A stretch of 7,383 nt of DNA. It comes from CALBMX01 sp047629095. Its GTDB lineage: Bacteria > Planctomycetota > UBA1135 > GCA-002686595. Below the pieces are notes generated by a model, which was not told the DNA's origin, searched no databases, and saw only the letters and a program-made list of their open reading frames with translations. This document shows positions 1-6,121 of the stretch, one piece after another (within the stretch, counting starts at the first letter, position 1; every line of letters begins with the position of its first letter). The position numbers and the translations under genes are program-made. The stretch spans positions 1-7,383 of the forward strand of contig JBLHWM010000180.1 of the NCBI GenBank assembly GCA_047629095.1. The letters run 5' to 3'.

Positions 1-245
1 AGCCATGGAATCAAGCCCCGGGCTTGGGTTCCGGGCTTGTCAGCTGGGCAAAGCGGTGCCCAAAGCTAACCCCGGTAACTTCGAATCCCCATCCCACGAG
101 CCGTTGCGATCCCTAGAAGGCGTCTCCAGACGCAGCAGGGTGGAGGAGCCCTTGGGGACGGCCCCCCAATCGCTCAATCCTCCCAATCCCCCAGGCCGTC
201 CGGGCTCCGGAATCCTGCTGCGACTGGAGTCGCCGGACGCCCAAC

Positions 246-365
246 CCTCCCCCCGCGCGCAGCGCCCAGCCTCCCCCCGCGCGCAGCGCCCAGCCTCCCC
301 CCGCGCGCAGCGCCCAGCCTCCCCCCGCGCGCAGCGCCCAACCTCCCCCCGCGAGCAGCGCCCCC
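246..365. repeat. Five-copy 24-bp tandem repeat
   Basis: Five adjoining 24-bp units begin at 246, 270, 294, 318 and 342. Each starts CCTCCCCCC and continues GCGCGCAGCGCCCAG. The first three are identical, the fourth differs at its last base (G to A at 341), and the fifth has several changes (GCGAGC core and a C-rich end). The unit length is a multiple of three, so any frame crossing it gives an eight-residue repeat (Ser-Pro-Arg-Ala-Gln-Arg-Pro-Ala in one frame). The minus strand carries a run of six G in every unit and is therefore G-quadruplex-prone. The function is unknown; copy number probably varies by slippage. Confidence 0.9.
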
Positions 366-384
366 CTACCCCCTACCCCCTACC
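362..384. repeat. 7-bp CCCCCTA microsatellite
   Basis: Three units of CCCCCTA (362-368, 369-375, 376-382) followed by a partial CC directly abut the last 24-bp repeat. On the minus strand this reads as TAGGGGG repeats, a telomere-like G-rich pattern able to form a quadruplex. It is probably a slippage-prone simple repeat with no coding role. Confidence 0.85.
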
Positions 385-401
385 AAGGCAAACTCCACAC
401 A

Positions 402-432
402 TTGCCTCCCCGCCCTTCGACTTCCCTATAAG
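402..432 (+). promoter_or_regulatory. Possible promoter of the three-gene operon
   Basis: TTGCCT at 402-407 resembles a -35 box (4 of 6 to TTGACA) and TATAAG at 427-432 resembles a -10 box (5 of 6). The 19-nt spacer is longer than ideal. It lies about 110 bases before the peptidase start and just after the C-rich repeats, the only AT-richer patch there. This is a weak pattern call for a sigma-70-type promoter; the consensus used in this organism is not known. Confidence 0.22.
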
Positions 433-540
433 GAGCCTGTAGAATCAGAATGATCTGTCGGCACAAATTGGAGGACAACCTTCAAGGCGTCGATTCGGCG
501 ACTACGCCCAGTTTTCAGCAGCTTTTGACCCACTAACGCC

Positions 541-3027
541 ATGCGTTTCAAGACCCTAACCGCTTCCACTTCCATCCTCGGCCTCATCGCCCTCGCAGGT
601 GGCCTCACGGCTTGCCAGAGCAATGTGCTGACTCCGCCGCCGCGCATGAATGTGCCGGCTCTCAGGAGCCACGCCGTACCTAGCTTGCCAGTGGATGTGG
701 AGCACTACTCGATTGACCTTGTGCTCGACCCGGTGGCTCGTGCGATCCAGGCGACTTGCAAGCTGCGCTTTACTGCGGGCATGGGCGAGCTGAACACGGT
801 GGCCTTGAGCTTGGAAGGACTGCGGGTGCACTCGGTGCACGACGCGACCGGTCGCGAGCTGGCGTTTTTTCAAGAGAGCGGCACCCTGAACATCGTGCTG
901 GCCCAGATGATCTCGGCCGGTGAGTTCGGCGAGCTGACGGTCTCCTACGGTGGCACACCGAAGAAGGGACTCTGGTTTGTGCGCGAGCGCAATGGCGTGC
1001 CGACCCAGGTCTTTACCCAGGGCGAGTGCGAGGATGCCCGCTGGTGGTTCCCCTGTGTGGATGTCCCCGCGGACCGCGCCACCTCGCAAGTTAGCGTGAC
1101 CATGCCCGCGGGCTGGACCTCCGTTGCCGCAGGCGAGCTGATCGATCAAGAAGTGAGCACCAGCGCGGTGACGGACACTTGGCTTATGAGCGTGCCGCAC
1201 CCGACCTACCTGACCACCCTGGTGGCCGGCGAGTTCACGACCATCGAAGACGAGTGGGACGGCGTGCCGCTCTCGTACCTCGCGGCGCCTGAATACAGCC
1301 AGTACCTCGAGGCCGGCCTCTCGGAGACCCCGGCGGTGCTCGGCTTCATGTCCGATGTGACGGGACTGCGCTACCCCTACGCCAAGTACTCCCAAGCTTG
1401 CGTCGACGGCTTCCCCTTCGGCGGCATGGAGAACATCTCGGCAACGACCTTGACCGCTACGACCCTGCGGGATCACCGCGGGCTCTTGGACGGCGACTCC
1501 GTCGGTTTGGTTGCCCACGAGGCCGCCCACCAGTGGTTCGGCGACCTGTTGACCTGTAACAGTTGGGACCACATCTGGTTGAACGAAGGCTTTGCGACCT
1601 ACATGACTCTGCTCTACTTTGAGTCGAGCCGCGGCGACGATGAGTTCCGCATGCGCTGGTACGACACTATGCTCGGCTACCTCGGCTCGGACGTCGGAAA
1701 AGATCGCCGTCCGACCGTGCACAACGTGTACCGGGATCCCATCGACCTATTCTTCGGCGGCCAGACCTATGGTGGCGGGGCCGTGCGCTTGCACTACCTG
1801 CGCTTCATCCTTGGCGACGCCGCCTTCTATGAAGGTGTGCGCACCTACGTCGCCGACAACCAAGGCCGCGGCGTGACCACAACGGACTTGCAGCTGGCCA
1901 TGGAGAAGGCCTCGGGCCAGAAGCTGGACACCTTCTTCGACCAATGGCTCTTGGCCGAGGGCTTCCCCGAGCTCTCCGTCAGCTGGAAGTACGACAGCGA
2001 AGCTGGCCTAGTGAACCTGACCGTCGAGCAGAAGCAGGACAGCCGCGGTGGCACCCCCGCGGTCTTCCGCCTGCCCGTAGACGTCGAGCTTCGCGCGACT
2101 AAAGGCAGCGTAATCCACCGCTTAGAGATCACCGAGCGCAAGCAGACCTTCCAACTGGCTTCGGACGAGATGCCGACCTGGTTGTGGTTCGACGAGGGTG
2201 GCTGGATGCCCGCGCAGATCGACCGCAAGAAGAAGGTCGGCGAGTGGCTCGCCATCGCCGCGAGCCAAGACGATGCGATCGCGCGCCGTATCGCCGTGGA
2301 TGTGCTCGGCCGTCAGTTCGGCAATGGGCTCACGGACGAGCAAGCGAATTTCGTTCACGCAGAGCTGGTCAACCGCATGCGCCAAGACTCCAGTAGCTGG
2401 GTCCGCAAGGAGGCCGCCACTGCGATCGGTCGCGGGCGTACTGCCGAAGGCCGACTGCGCCTAATGACCGCTGCCAACAGTGACGAGAGTAGCCACGTGC
2501 GGAAAGCCGCCTTCGCTGCCCTGGCCACCTACGGCGTGAACCTCGAGACGGCCGCCTTCGCCCGCGCTCAGTACGATGTCGGCTACAGCTGGAAGACCAA
2601 GGCCGCCGCGGCCAATCTCCTGGCAGCCTCCGATCCCAAGGGCATCTTTCAGTGGCTTGTGCGCGAGCTCTTCAACGCGGACTCTCCCCACGAGGTCCTG
2701 CGGTCCGACCTGCTACGGCTGATGGCCACCCTGGACAATTCCCGGGTCATCTCACAGCTCACCCAGTGGGCTACGGACACCTCGGCTGGACCGGGCGCCC
2801 GCACGGCGGCCGTGAAAGGCCTGGCCAAGGTTGGCCAGCTGGACCGGGATGCGCGCGCAGTGCTGATCGAGATGCTTGGCGAGAAGGACTTTCGTCTGCG
2901 CGGCGCCGTTGTGCGCGGCCTGGCTGAATTCAAGGATTCGGCCTCGCGCACGGCACTTCAGCGCTTCTACTCCAACTCGGTGTTCCCCCGGGAGAAGCGA
3001 GCGATCGAAGCCGCCTTCGGCAAATAG
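541..3027 (+). CDS. M1 zinc aminopeptidase, lipoprotein, HEAT-like tail
   Basis: An 828-residue M1-family (gluzincin) metallopeptidase, expected to remove N-terminal residues from peptides while anchored in the envelope. The N-terminus is a lipoprotein signal: basic start, hydrophobic stretch, then lipobox L22-T-A-C25. A beta-rich N-terminal domain spans about 55-250, with the typical Q160-G-E162...DAR...P segment. The catalytic domain carries the aminopeptidase motif G294-G-M-E-N298 and the zinc site H326-E327-x2-H330, with E349 18 residues further on. Y410 is the likely transition-state tyrosine, but it sits in Y-G-G-G where many members have Y-x-K-G. Residues from about 570 to the end form helical repeats of HEAT/armadillo type, a plausible peptide-channel or docking domain. 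ATG 541 is the first start after an in-frame TGA at 526-528 and gives a complete signal peptide. No clear Shine-Dalgarno is seen. It is the first gene of a tight operon. The family call is firm; the natural substrate is unknown. Confidence 0.93.
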   Translation: MRFKTLTASTSILGLIALAGGLTACQSNVLTPPPRMNVPALRSHAVPSLPVDVEHYSIDLVLDPVARAIQATCKLRFTAGMGELNTVALSLEGLRVHSVHDATGRELAFFQESGTLNIVLAQMISAGEFGELTVSYGGTPKKGLWFVRERNGVPTQVFTQGECEDARWWFPCVDVPADRATSQVSVTMPAGWTSVAAGELIDQEVSTSAVTDTWLMSVPHPTYLTTLVAGEFTTIEDEWDGVPLSYLAAPEYSQYLEAGLSETPAVLGFMSDVTGLRYPYAKYSQACVDGFPFGGMENISATTLTATTLRDHRGLLDGDSVGLVAHEAAHQWFGDLLTCNSWDHIWLNEGFATYMTLLYFESSRGDDEFRMRWYDTMLGYLGSDVGKDRRPTVHNVYRDPIDLFFGGQTYGGGAVRLHYLRFILGDAAFYEGVRTYVADNQGRGVTTTDLQLAMEKASGQKLDTFFDQWLLAEGFPELSVSWKYDSEAGLVNLTVEQKQDSRGGTPAVFRLPVDVELRATKGSVIHRLEITERKQTFQLASDEMPTWLWFDEGGWMPAQIDRKKKVGEWLAIAASQDDAIARRIAVDVLGRQFGNGLTDEQANFVHAELVNRMRQDSSSWVRKEAATAIGRGRTAEGRLRLMTAANSDESSHVRKAAFAALATYGVNLETAAFARAQYDVGYSWKTKAAAANLLAASDPKGIFQWLVRELFNADSPHEVLRSDLLRLMATLDNSRVISQLTQWATDTSAGPGARTAAVKGLAKVGQLDRDARAVLIEMLGEKDFRLRGAVVRGLAEFKDSASRTALQRFYSNSVFPREKRAIEAAFGK

Positions 3028-3030
3028 CCG

Positions 3031-3642
3031 ATGGCCTGGATTCGACTCGTTTCGGATGAGCAGGCCACGGGGCGACTCGCCAAGACCTATCGCTCCGCCA
3101 TCGAGAGGGCGGGGCGGGTCTTTGGCATCGTCCGCGCAATGAGCCCGGCGCCGGCCGTGCTGGATGCGTCGATGCAGTTCTACAGCCGGCTGATGTTTGC
3201 CAAGCAAGGCCTGACCCGCCGCCAACGCGAGATGATCGCGGTCGTGGTGAGCTCGGCCAACGATTGCCACTACTGAATCCAGGCGCACCAAACAGACCTC
3301 CGTGTTGAGGTTCTGGCAGAGCTGCCGGGCTTCCAGTTTCGCGGCGCCGCCGGCGAGCTGGGCATGGGGGCCTTCCTCGAGCAACTCGCCGAGGACTGGA
3401 CCGCCGCCGAGCTCGGAGCCGCGGATGCGGAACTCTGTGCCTACGCGGAGAAGCTTACCTTGAGCCCCGCCGAGATGACCGAGTCCGACGTCGCGGATTT
3501 GCGCGCTCTGGGCTTCGACGATGTGGCCATCCACGACGCGATCCAGGTCATCGCCTACTTCAACTACATCAACCGCATTGCCGATGGGGTGCACGTCGAC
3601 CTCGAGCCGGAGATGAGCCCCTACCCCGACCATGACACCTAA
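3031..3642 (+). CDS. AhpD-like peroxidase-related selenoprotein (Sec at TGA)
   Basis: Read through an in-frame TGA at codon 82, this is a 203-residue protein of the carboxymuconolactone decarboxylase/AhpD superfamily, closest in style to the 'uncharacterized peroxidase-related enzyme' group. The AhpD active-site spacing is intact: E67, then C79 twelve residues later, position 82 (CxxC second residue) encoded by TGA, and H86. This matches the E118/C130/C133/H137 spacing of mycobacterial AhpD. The C-terminal half carries the family's usual segment (GFDD...AIQVIAYFNYINRIADG, about residues 167-189) in the same frame. A SECIS-like hairpin follows the TGA. Predicted role: cytoplasmic thiol/selenol peroxidase or disulfide reductase activity; the substrate is unknown. 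It begins 3 nt after the peptidase stop and overlaps the next gene by 11 nt, so it is very probably co-translated. The alternative, a nonsense mutation, is less likely because the TGA replaces precisely the catalytic cysteine and the downstream part shows no decay. selA, selB, selC and selD must lie elsewhere. Confidence 0.87.
3274..3276 (+). other. TGA codon read as selenocysteine (Sec82)
   Basis: This TGA interrupts one frame between residues C79-H-Y and I-Q-A-H86. Family members have cysteine here, the second residue of the redox CxxC. Cys-to-TGA at a redox centre with in-frame family homology on both sides is the classic sign of selenocysteine insertion. No other gene in the window is interrupted in this way. 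Confidence 0.85.
3293..3315 (+). promoter_or_regulatory. Bacterial SECIS-like hairpin
   Basis: CAGACCTC (3293-3300) pairs with GAGG-T-TCTG (3307-3315), giving eight base pairs with one bulged T in the 3' arm. The apical loop is CGTGTT (3301-3306), with G in the second position. There are 24 nt between the TGA and the loop, within the roughly 16-37 nt range used in bacterial SECIS models, which also ask for G among the first two loop bases. The element lies inside the coding sequence, as bacterial SECIS elements do, and would recruit SelB with Sec-tRNA. Pairing was done by eye, without an energy calculation. Confidence 0.7.
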
Positions 3643-5881
3643 ACCGCTCGCACGAGGCTTCGCCTATCTGCTCGCGATCTCGCTGTTCGGAAGCGCAAGG
3701 GAGCTGGGGACGGGCTGCGTCGTGCTGGCGGGTATCGCCGGTGCCGCGCCGGCCTTCGCCTATTTGACGGGCGGCAGCCGCGAGCACAAGTCGCTAGGCG
3801 TTTGGTTGATTGCGCTCGGTGCGATCTTCGCGACTCCGCTCGTGCCCACGATCCTGGGTGTCGACGGCTTCTACCTCTCCGTTGCCCTGCTGCACGGAGT
3901 GTTGATCCAGCTGGCTTTTCGCGGCGAGCTTCGCGTCACGCCCGGGGCGGCCAATCTGCGGATTCGAGTCTCTCGGGCCCTGCTATTCGCCACTGGTGCT
4001 TGGGTCCTCGGGTCGGCCCTGCGAGGCTACTTCGCGTACCTGCCCCTGAGCCCGCCGGCTTGGATGCCAGGCTTCGGTGATGTCAATGCCCTTGCGATGG
4101 GGGACATGACGGCGGCCAACCATCCACTGATGGCTGGCTTCCTGCGCTTCCTCATGGTGGTGTTTGCCTGGGCCGGTTTTGAGCTAACTCTACGAGCGCG
4201 GCTCGCCAGGGGGGCGGTCACGACTAGCGAAGATGGCGCTTGGATTCCGAGCGTTGGCTCACGTCTCGGCAGATCCCTAACTTGGGCCATTGTTGTCGGC
4301 TTTGGTTTGAGTTGCATCGAGTTTGTCGTGGCATCCGTTTGGCGCGGTGACTCCTCGGTCTGGGCGCGCTTGGCGGCGGGCCTTGGCCGCAACTACCGTC
4401 CGATGCTCGACCACAACGCACTGGGCACGGTCCTAGTCTTGATCCTGCCGATGGTGCTGCTTGCGGCGCTCTTGGGAGTGCGCCGCACACTTGGAAGAGG
4501 ACCCGAAGGACTGGGCACGGAGTCAGCTAGCGGTCTCCAACGCCTGTGGTCGCTTATGCCAGCCGTGGCCGGCGTGCTTGGCGTCGGGCTGTTGATGACC
4601 TCGCGCTCGAAGTCCGCATTGGCGGGCTTCGGACTGGCCATCTTCGTCTTTGGCGGGGCCCAAGCCCTGCAGTGGGGAGGTAAGACCAAGCGCACTTTCC
4701 TTGGCCTTGTCGCCGCGGGCGCGCTGCTTCTGATCGGCCTGAACTTCGCTCCGGACTCCGCCATCGAGAAGCTGTCGCGGTCACGCTACGGCCACGATCT
4801 GATTCGCATTGCGCACTTGGACGCAGCCTCGGACTACATCGAAGCCAACCGGCGCACAGTCTGGGACTACGCCAGTGCCGTGGGCAAGCAGCACCCGCTA
4901 GTTGGCGTTGGCATCGGTCGACTCCCCCTATTGATGGCCAGCGTCCACGATCCGGAGCTTGCTGCCCCCTTCAATCCGCTTCACGAGAACGCCCACAGCC
5001 AGTTCGTACAGATTGAGACCGAGGAGGGCATGCTCGGGCTCGCGCTCTTCCTTGTCCTGATCGGCATGGCCCTCGGCGGCGCCCGGATCCGGGGCCAAGG
5101 CTTGGGCCAACCGGCAGAGGCCCCCTGGCGCCTAGCCGGCGTCGCAGGCCTAGCGGGCGCAAGCCTGAGCCTAGCGGCTGGGCACGCCCTGTTGTTACCA
5201 AGCGCAGGCGCGCTCTTCGCGGGCATGGTCGGCTGGCTCCTGGCAGGCCCGTCCGGGACTCCCGTCCCAAGCCCCGCAGCTGCTCCATCCAAAGGCGCCG
5301 CCCTGCAGCCCTACTTCGCTGCGGGCCTGGCATTCGCCATCGCCTTCCTGCCGCTCTATGCCCCGGGCGGTCGCAAACCCCAAGCACTCAGCGCCACGAC
5401 AGCTGGCTGTTATCCCTGGGAGTTCAACCGGGGCAGCGCGCCCGACCGTGCCCGCGCCCTCTCCGATGACGCGCGCTGGTTCGAAGTCTGGGGCGCTGGC
5501 GACGTGATGAAGATTCCGGTCCGCGATGTTCGCGATCCACGCTTCGAAGGCCGGCATCAGCTCACCTTGCGCGTGACTCCCGCGTTCCCGAGCAGCATGG
5601 AAGTGGCAACATCTACCGACGGGAACTTAGATGCCGGTGATGGCCAATCTGTCACCATCGAATACTCGCTGCCTCACAATGACCTCGCCGACCTAGCCGC
5701 CGATCCAACGGCCCAGCCGAATCCAACCGGCTACCTCAAGGTCCAAGCTCCTCCAGGCGTGCAGCCCGGCGACCTAGTCGAGATGCACCTCACCTCGGAC
5801 AAGAACTTCAACGGCAGCAGGCTCTTTAGCATCGACCACCGCCAGATCGCACTGCGCATGTGGCCGCCGTTCTACCAGTAG
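3632..5881 (+). CDS. O-antigen ligase/polymerase-like membrane protein
   Basis: A 749-residue inner-membrane protein with about 12-14 hydrophobic segments (roughly 8-97, 112-134, 164-188, 212-234, 262-283, 304-372, 464-484, 500-540, 560-578). It resembles the WaaL/Wzy superfamily (Wzy_C), which joins or polymerises lipid-linked glycans on the periplasmic side. Supporting motifs are D260-H-N262 before a membrane segment, T323-S-R325, and a long polar loop (about 373-463) with G425-V-G-I-G429 ending in H451-E-N-A-H455-S-Q...E464-E-G...G469, the signature expected just before the next helix. After the last membrane segment, residues about 580-749 form a soluble, probably beta-rich domain unusual for simple ligases. 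ATG 3632 is the only usable start, since an in-frame TGA lies at 3614-3616. The 11-nt overlap with the selenoprotein gene suggests translational coupling, as no Shine-Dalgarno lies at normal distance. Whether the acceptor is lipid A core, protein or another glycan cannot be told. Confidence 0.78.
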   Translation: MTPKPLARGFAYLLAISLFGSARELGTGCVVLAGIAGAAPAFAYLTGGSREHKSLGVWLIALGAIFATPLVPTILGVDGFYLSVALLHGVLIQLAFRGELRVTPGAANLRIRVSRALLFATGAWVLGSALRGYFAYLPLSPPAWMPGFGDVNALAMGDMTAANHPLMAGFLRFLMVVFAWAGFELTLRARLARGAVTTSEDGAWIPSVGSRLGRSLTWAIVVGFGLSCIEFVVASVWRGDSSVWARLAAGLGRNYRPMLDHNALGTVLVLILPMVLLAALLGVRRTLGRGPEGLGTESASGLQRLWSLMPAVAGVLGVGLLMTSRSKSALAGFGLAIFVFGGAQALQWGGKTKRTFLGLVAAGALLLIGLNFAPDSAIEKLSRSRYGHDLIRIAHLDAASDYIEANRRTVWDYASAVGKQHPLVGVGIGRLPLLMASVHDPELAAPFNPLHENAHSQFVQIETEEGMLGLALFLVLIGMALGGARIRGQGLGQPAEAPWRLAGVAGLAGASLSLAAGHALLLPSAGALFAGMVGWLLAGPSGTPVPSPAAAPSKGAALQPYFAAGLAFAIAFLPLYAPGGRKPQALSATTAGCYPWEFNRGSAPDRARALSDDARWFEVWGAGDVMKIPVRDVRDPRFEGRHQLTLRVTPAFPSSMEVATSTDGNLDAGDGQSVTIEYSLPHNDLADLAADPTAQPNPTGYLKVQAPPGVQPGDLVEMHLTSDKNFNGSRLFSIDHRQIALRMWPPFYQ

Positions 5882-5882
5882 G

Positions 5883-5912
5883 ATGGCCCCGATTCCGCCC
5901 GACGGGGTGCAT
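5883..5912 (+). terminator. Stem-loop just after the ligase-like gene
   Basis: ATGGCCCCG (5883-5891) pairs with CGGGGTGCAT (5903-5912), giving about nine pairs including one G-T, with one bulged G and an 11-base loop. It starts two bases after the stop codon of the operon's last gene, a usual place for a terminator or an mRNA-stabilising 3' structure. No T-run follows, so classic intrinsic termination is doubtful. Confidence 0.35.
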
Positions 5913-5927
5913 GGCAAACTGCCTCGC

Positions 5928-5939
5928 GCAGTGCACTGC
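5928..5939. other. Perfect 12-bp palindrome
   Basis: GCAGTGCACTGC is a perfect palindrome in the convergent intergenic region. A flanking small hairpin (GGCA 5913-5916 with TGCC 5920-5923) shares the TGCC sequence. It could be a dimeric-protein site or simply part of the structured 3' end; its position between two gene ends argues against a promoter operator. Confidence 0.3.
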
Positions 5940-5961
5940 CGTCGTATCTAGGCGAGTCCCG

Positions 5962-6000
5962 AAGACCTCCCGATTCAGGTCTTGGCAATCCGGGGAGGTC
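5962..6000 (+). terminator. Two mutually exclusive hairpins
   Basis: AAGACCT (5962-5968) can pair perfectly with AGGTCTT (5977-5983). Alternatively GACCTCCC (5964-5971) can pair with GGGAGGTC (5993-6000), extended by GATT (5972-5975) with AATC (5987-5990) across a two-base bulge. The two folds share the same 5' arm and so exclude each other. As a pair they look like an attenuator or a strong bidirectional structure between converging genes. No T-run follows on the plus strand, so a terminator role is tentative. Confidence 0.35.
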
Positions 6001-6089
6001 GCGTCTGATGGCTAACGCACATCTCGACTTACCTTGAGCTCGTAGCCCGCCCTCATCATGAAACTTGCCGCTCTCTATGCCGCCGTTCC

Positions 6090-6109
6090 CCTAGGGCTGC
6101 TTCCCTAGG
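6090..6109 (-). terminator. Hairpin downstream of the minus-strand gene
   Basis: CCTAGGG (6090-6096) and CCCTAGG (6103-6109) form a perfect seven-pair stem with a six-base loop. On the minus strand it lies 12 bases past the stop codon of the membrane-protein gene, where a terminator is expected. No T-run follows on that strand, so the call rests on the stem and its position only. Confidence 0.4.
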
Positions 6110-6121
6110 TCAGCTTGGCAT

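Larger units (their letters stand above)
1..540. other. Gene-free upstream region with repeats
   Basis: I see no convincing gene here. An open frame runs through 5-442, but it is mostly low-complexity Pro/Arg/Ser/Ala driven by the C-rich repeats, ends at a TAG at 440-442, and matches no family I know. Small inverted repeats are visible: CAAGCCC (12-18) with GGGCTTG (33-39), a possible terminator stem of an upstream gene but without a T-run; GCGTCT/AGACGC (120-133); and GTCCGG (198-203) with CCGGAC (233-238). The tandem repeats at 246-384 and the possible promoter near 402-432 are listed separately. The last 100 bases before the peptidase start show no obvious Shine-Dalgarno sequence. Confidence 0.6.

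Noticed and set aside
5..442. 145-codon open frame across the upstream repeats
   Set aside because: It is low-complexity, driven by C-rich repeats whose unit is a multiple of three, with no recognisable domain and no clear ribosome site.
556..1722. Long minus-strand frame (388 codons)
   Set aside because: It is antisense to the well-supported M1 peptidase. Its composition (many His, Arg and Gly) is that of a high-G+C shadow frame, with no family match.
3031..3276. Truncated pseudogene ending at TGA
   Set aside because: The stop falls exactly on the catalytic CxxC cysteine, downstream sequence is undecayed, and a SECIS-like hairpin follows; selenocysteine explains this better.
2752..3633. 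Minus-strand frame of 293 codons over the peptidase/selenoprotein junction
   Set aside because: It is antisense to two family-supported genes, and its residues are the reverse-frame shadow of their codons.
3364..3642. Separate 92-residue gene starting at ATG 3364
   Set aside because: It is the same frame as 3031-3276 and is the C-terminal half of the same family. The 87 bases before it (3277-3363) are open and encode family-typical residues such as the active-site His86.
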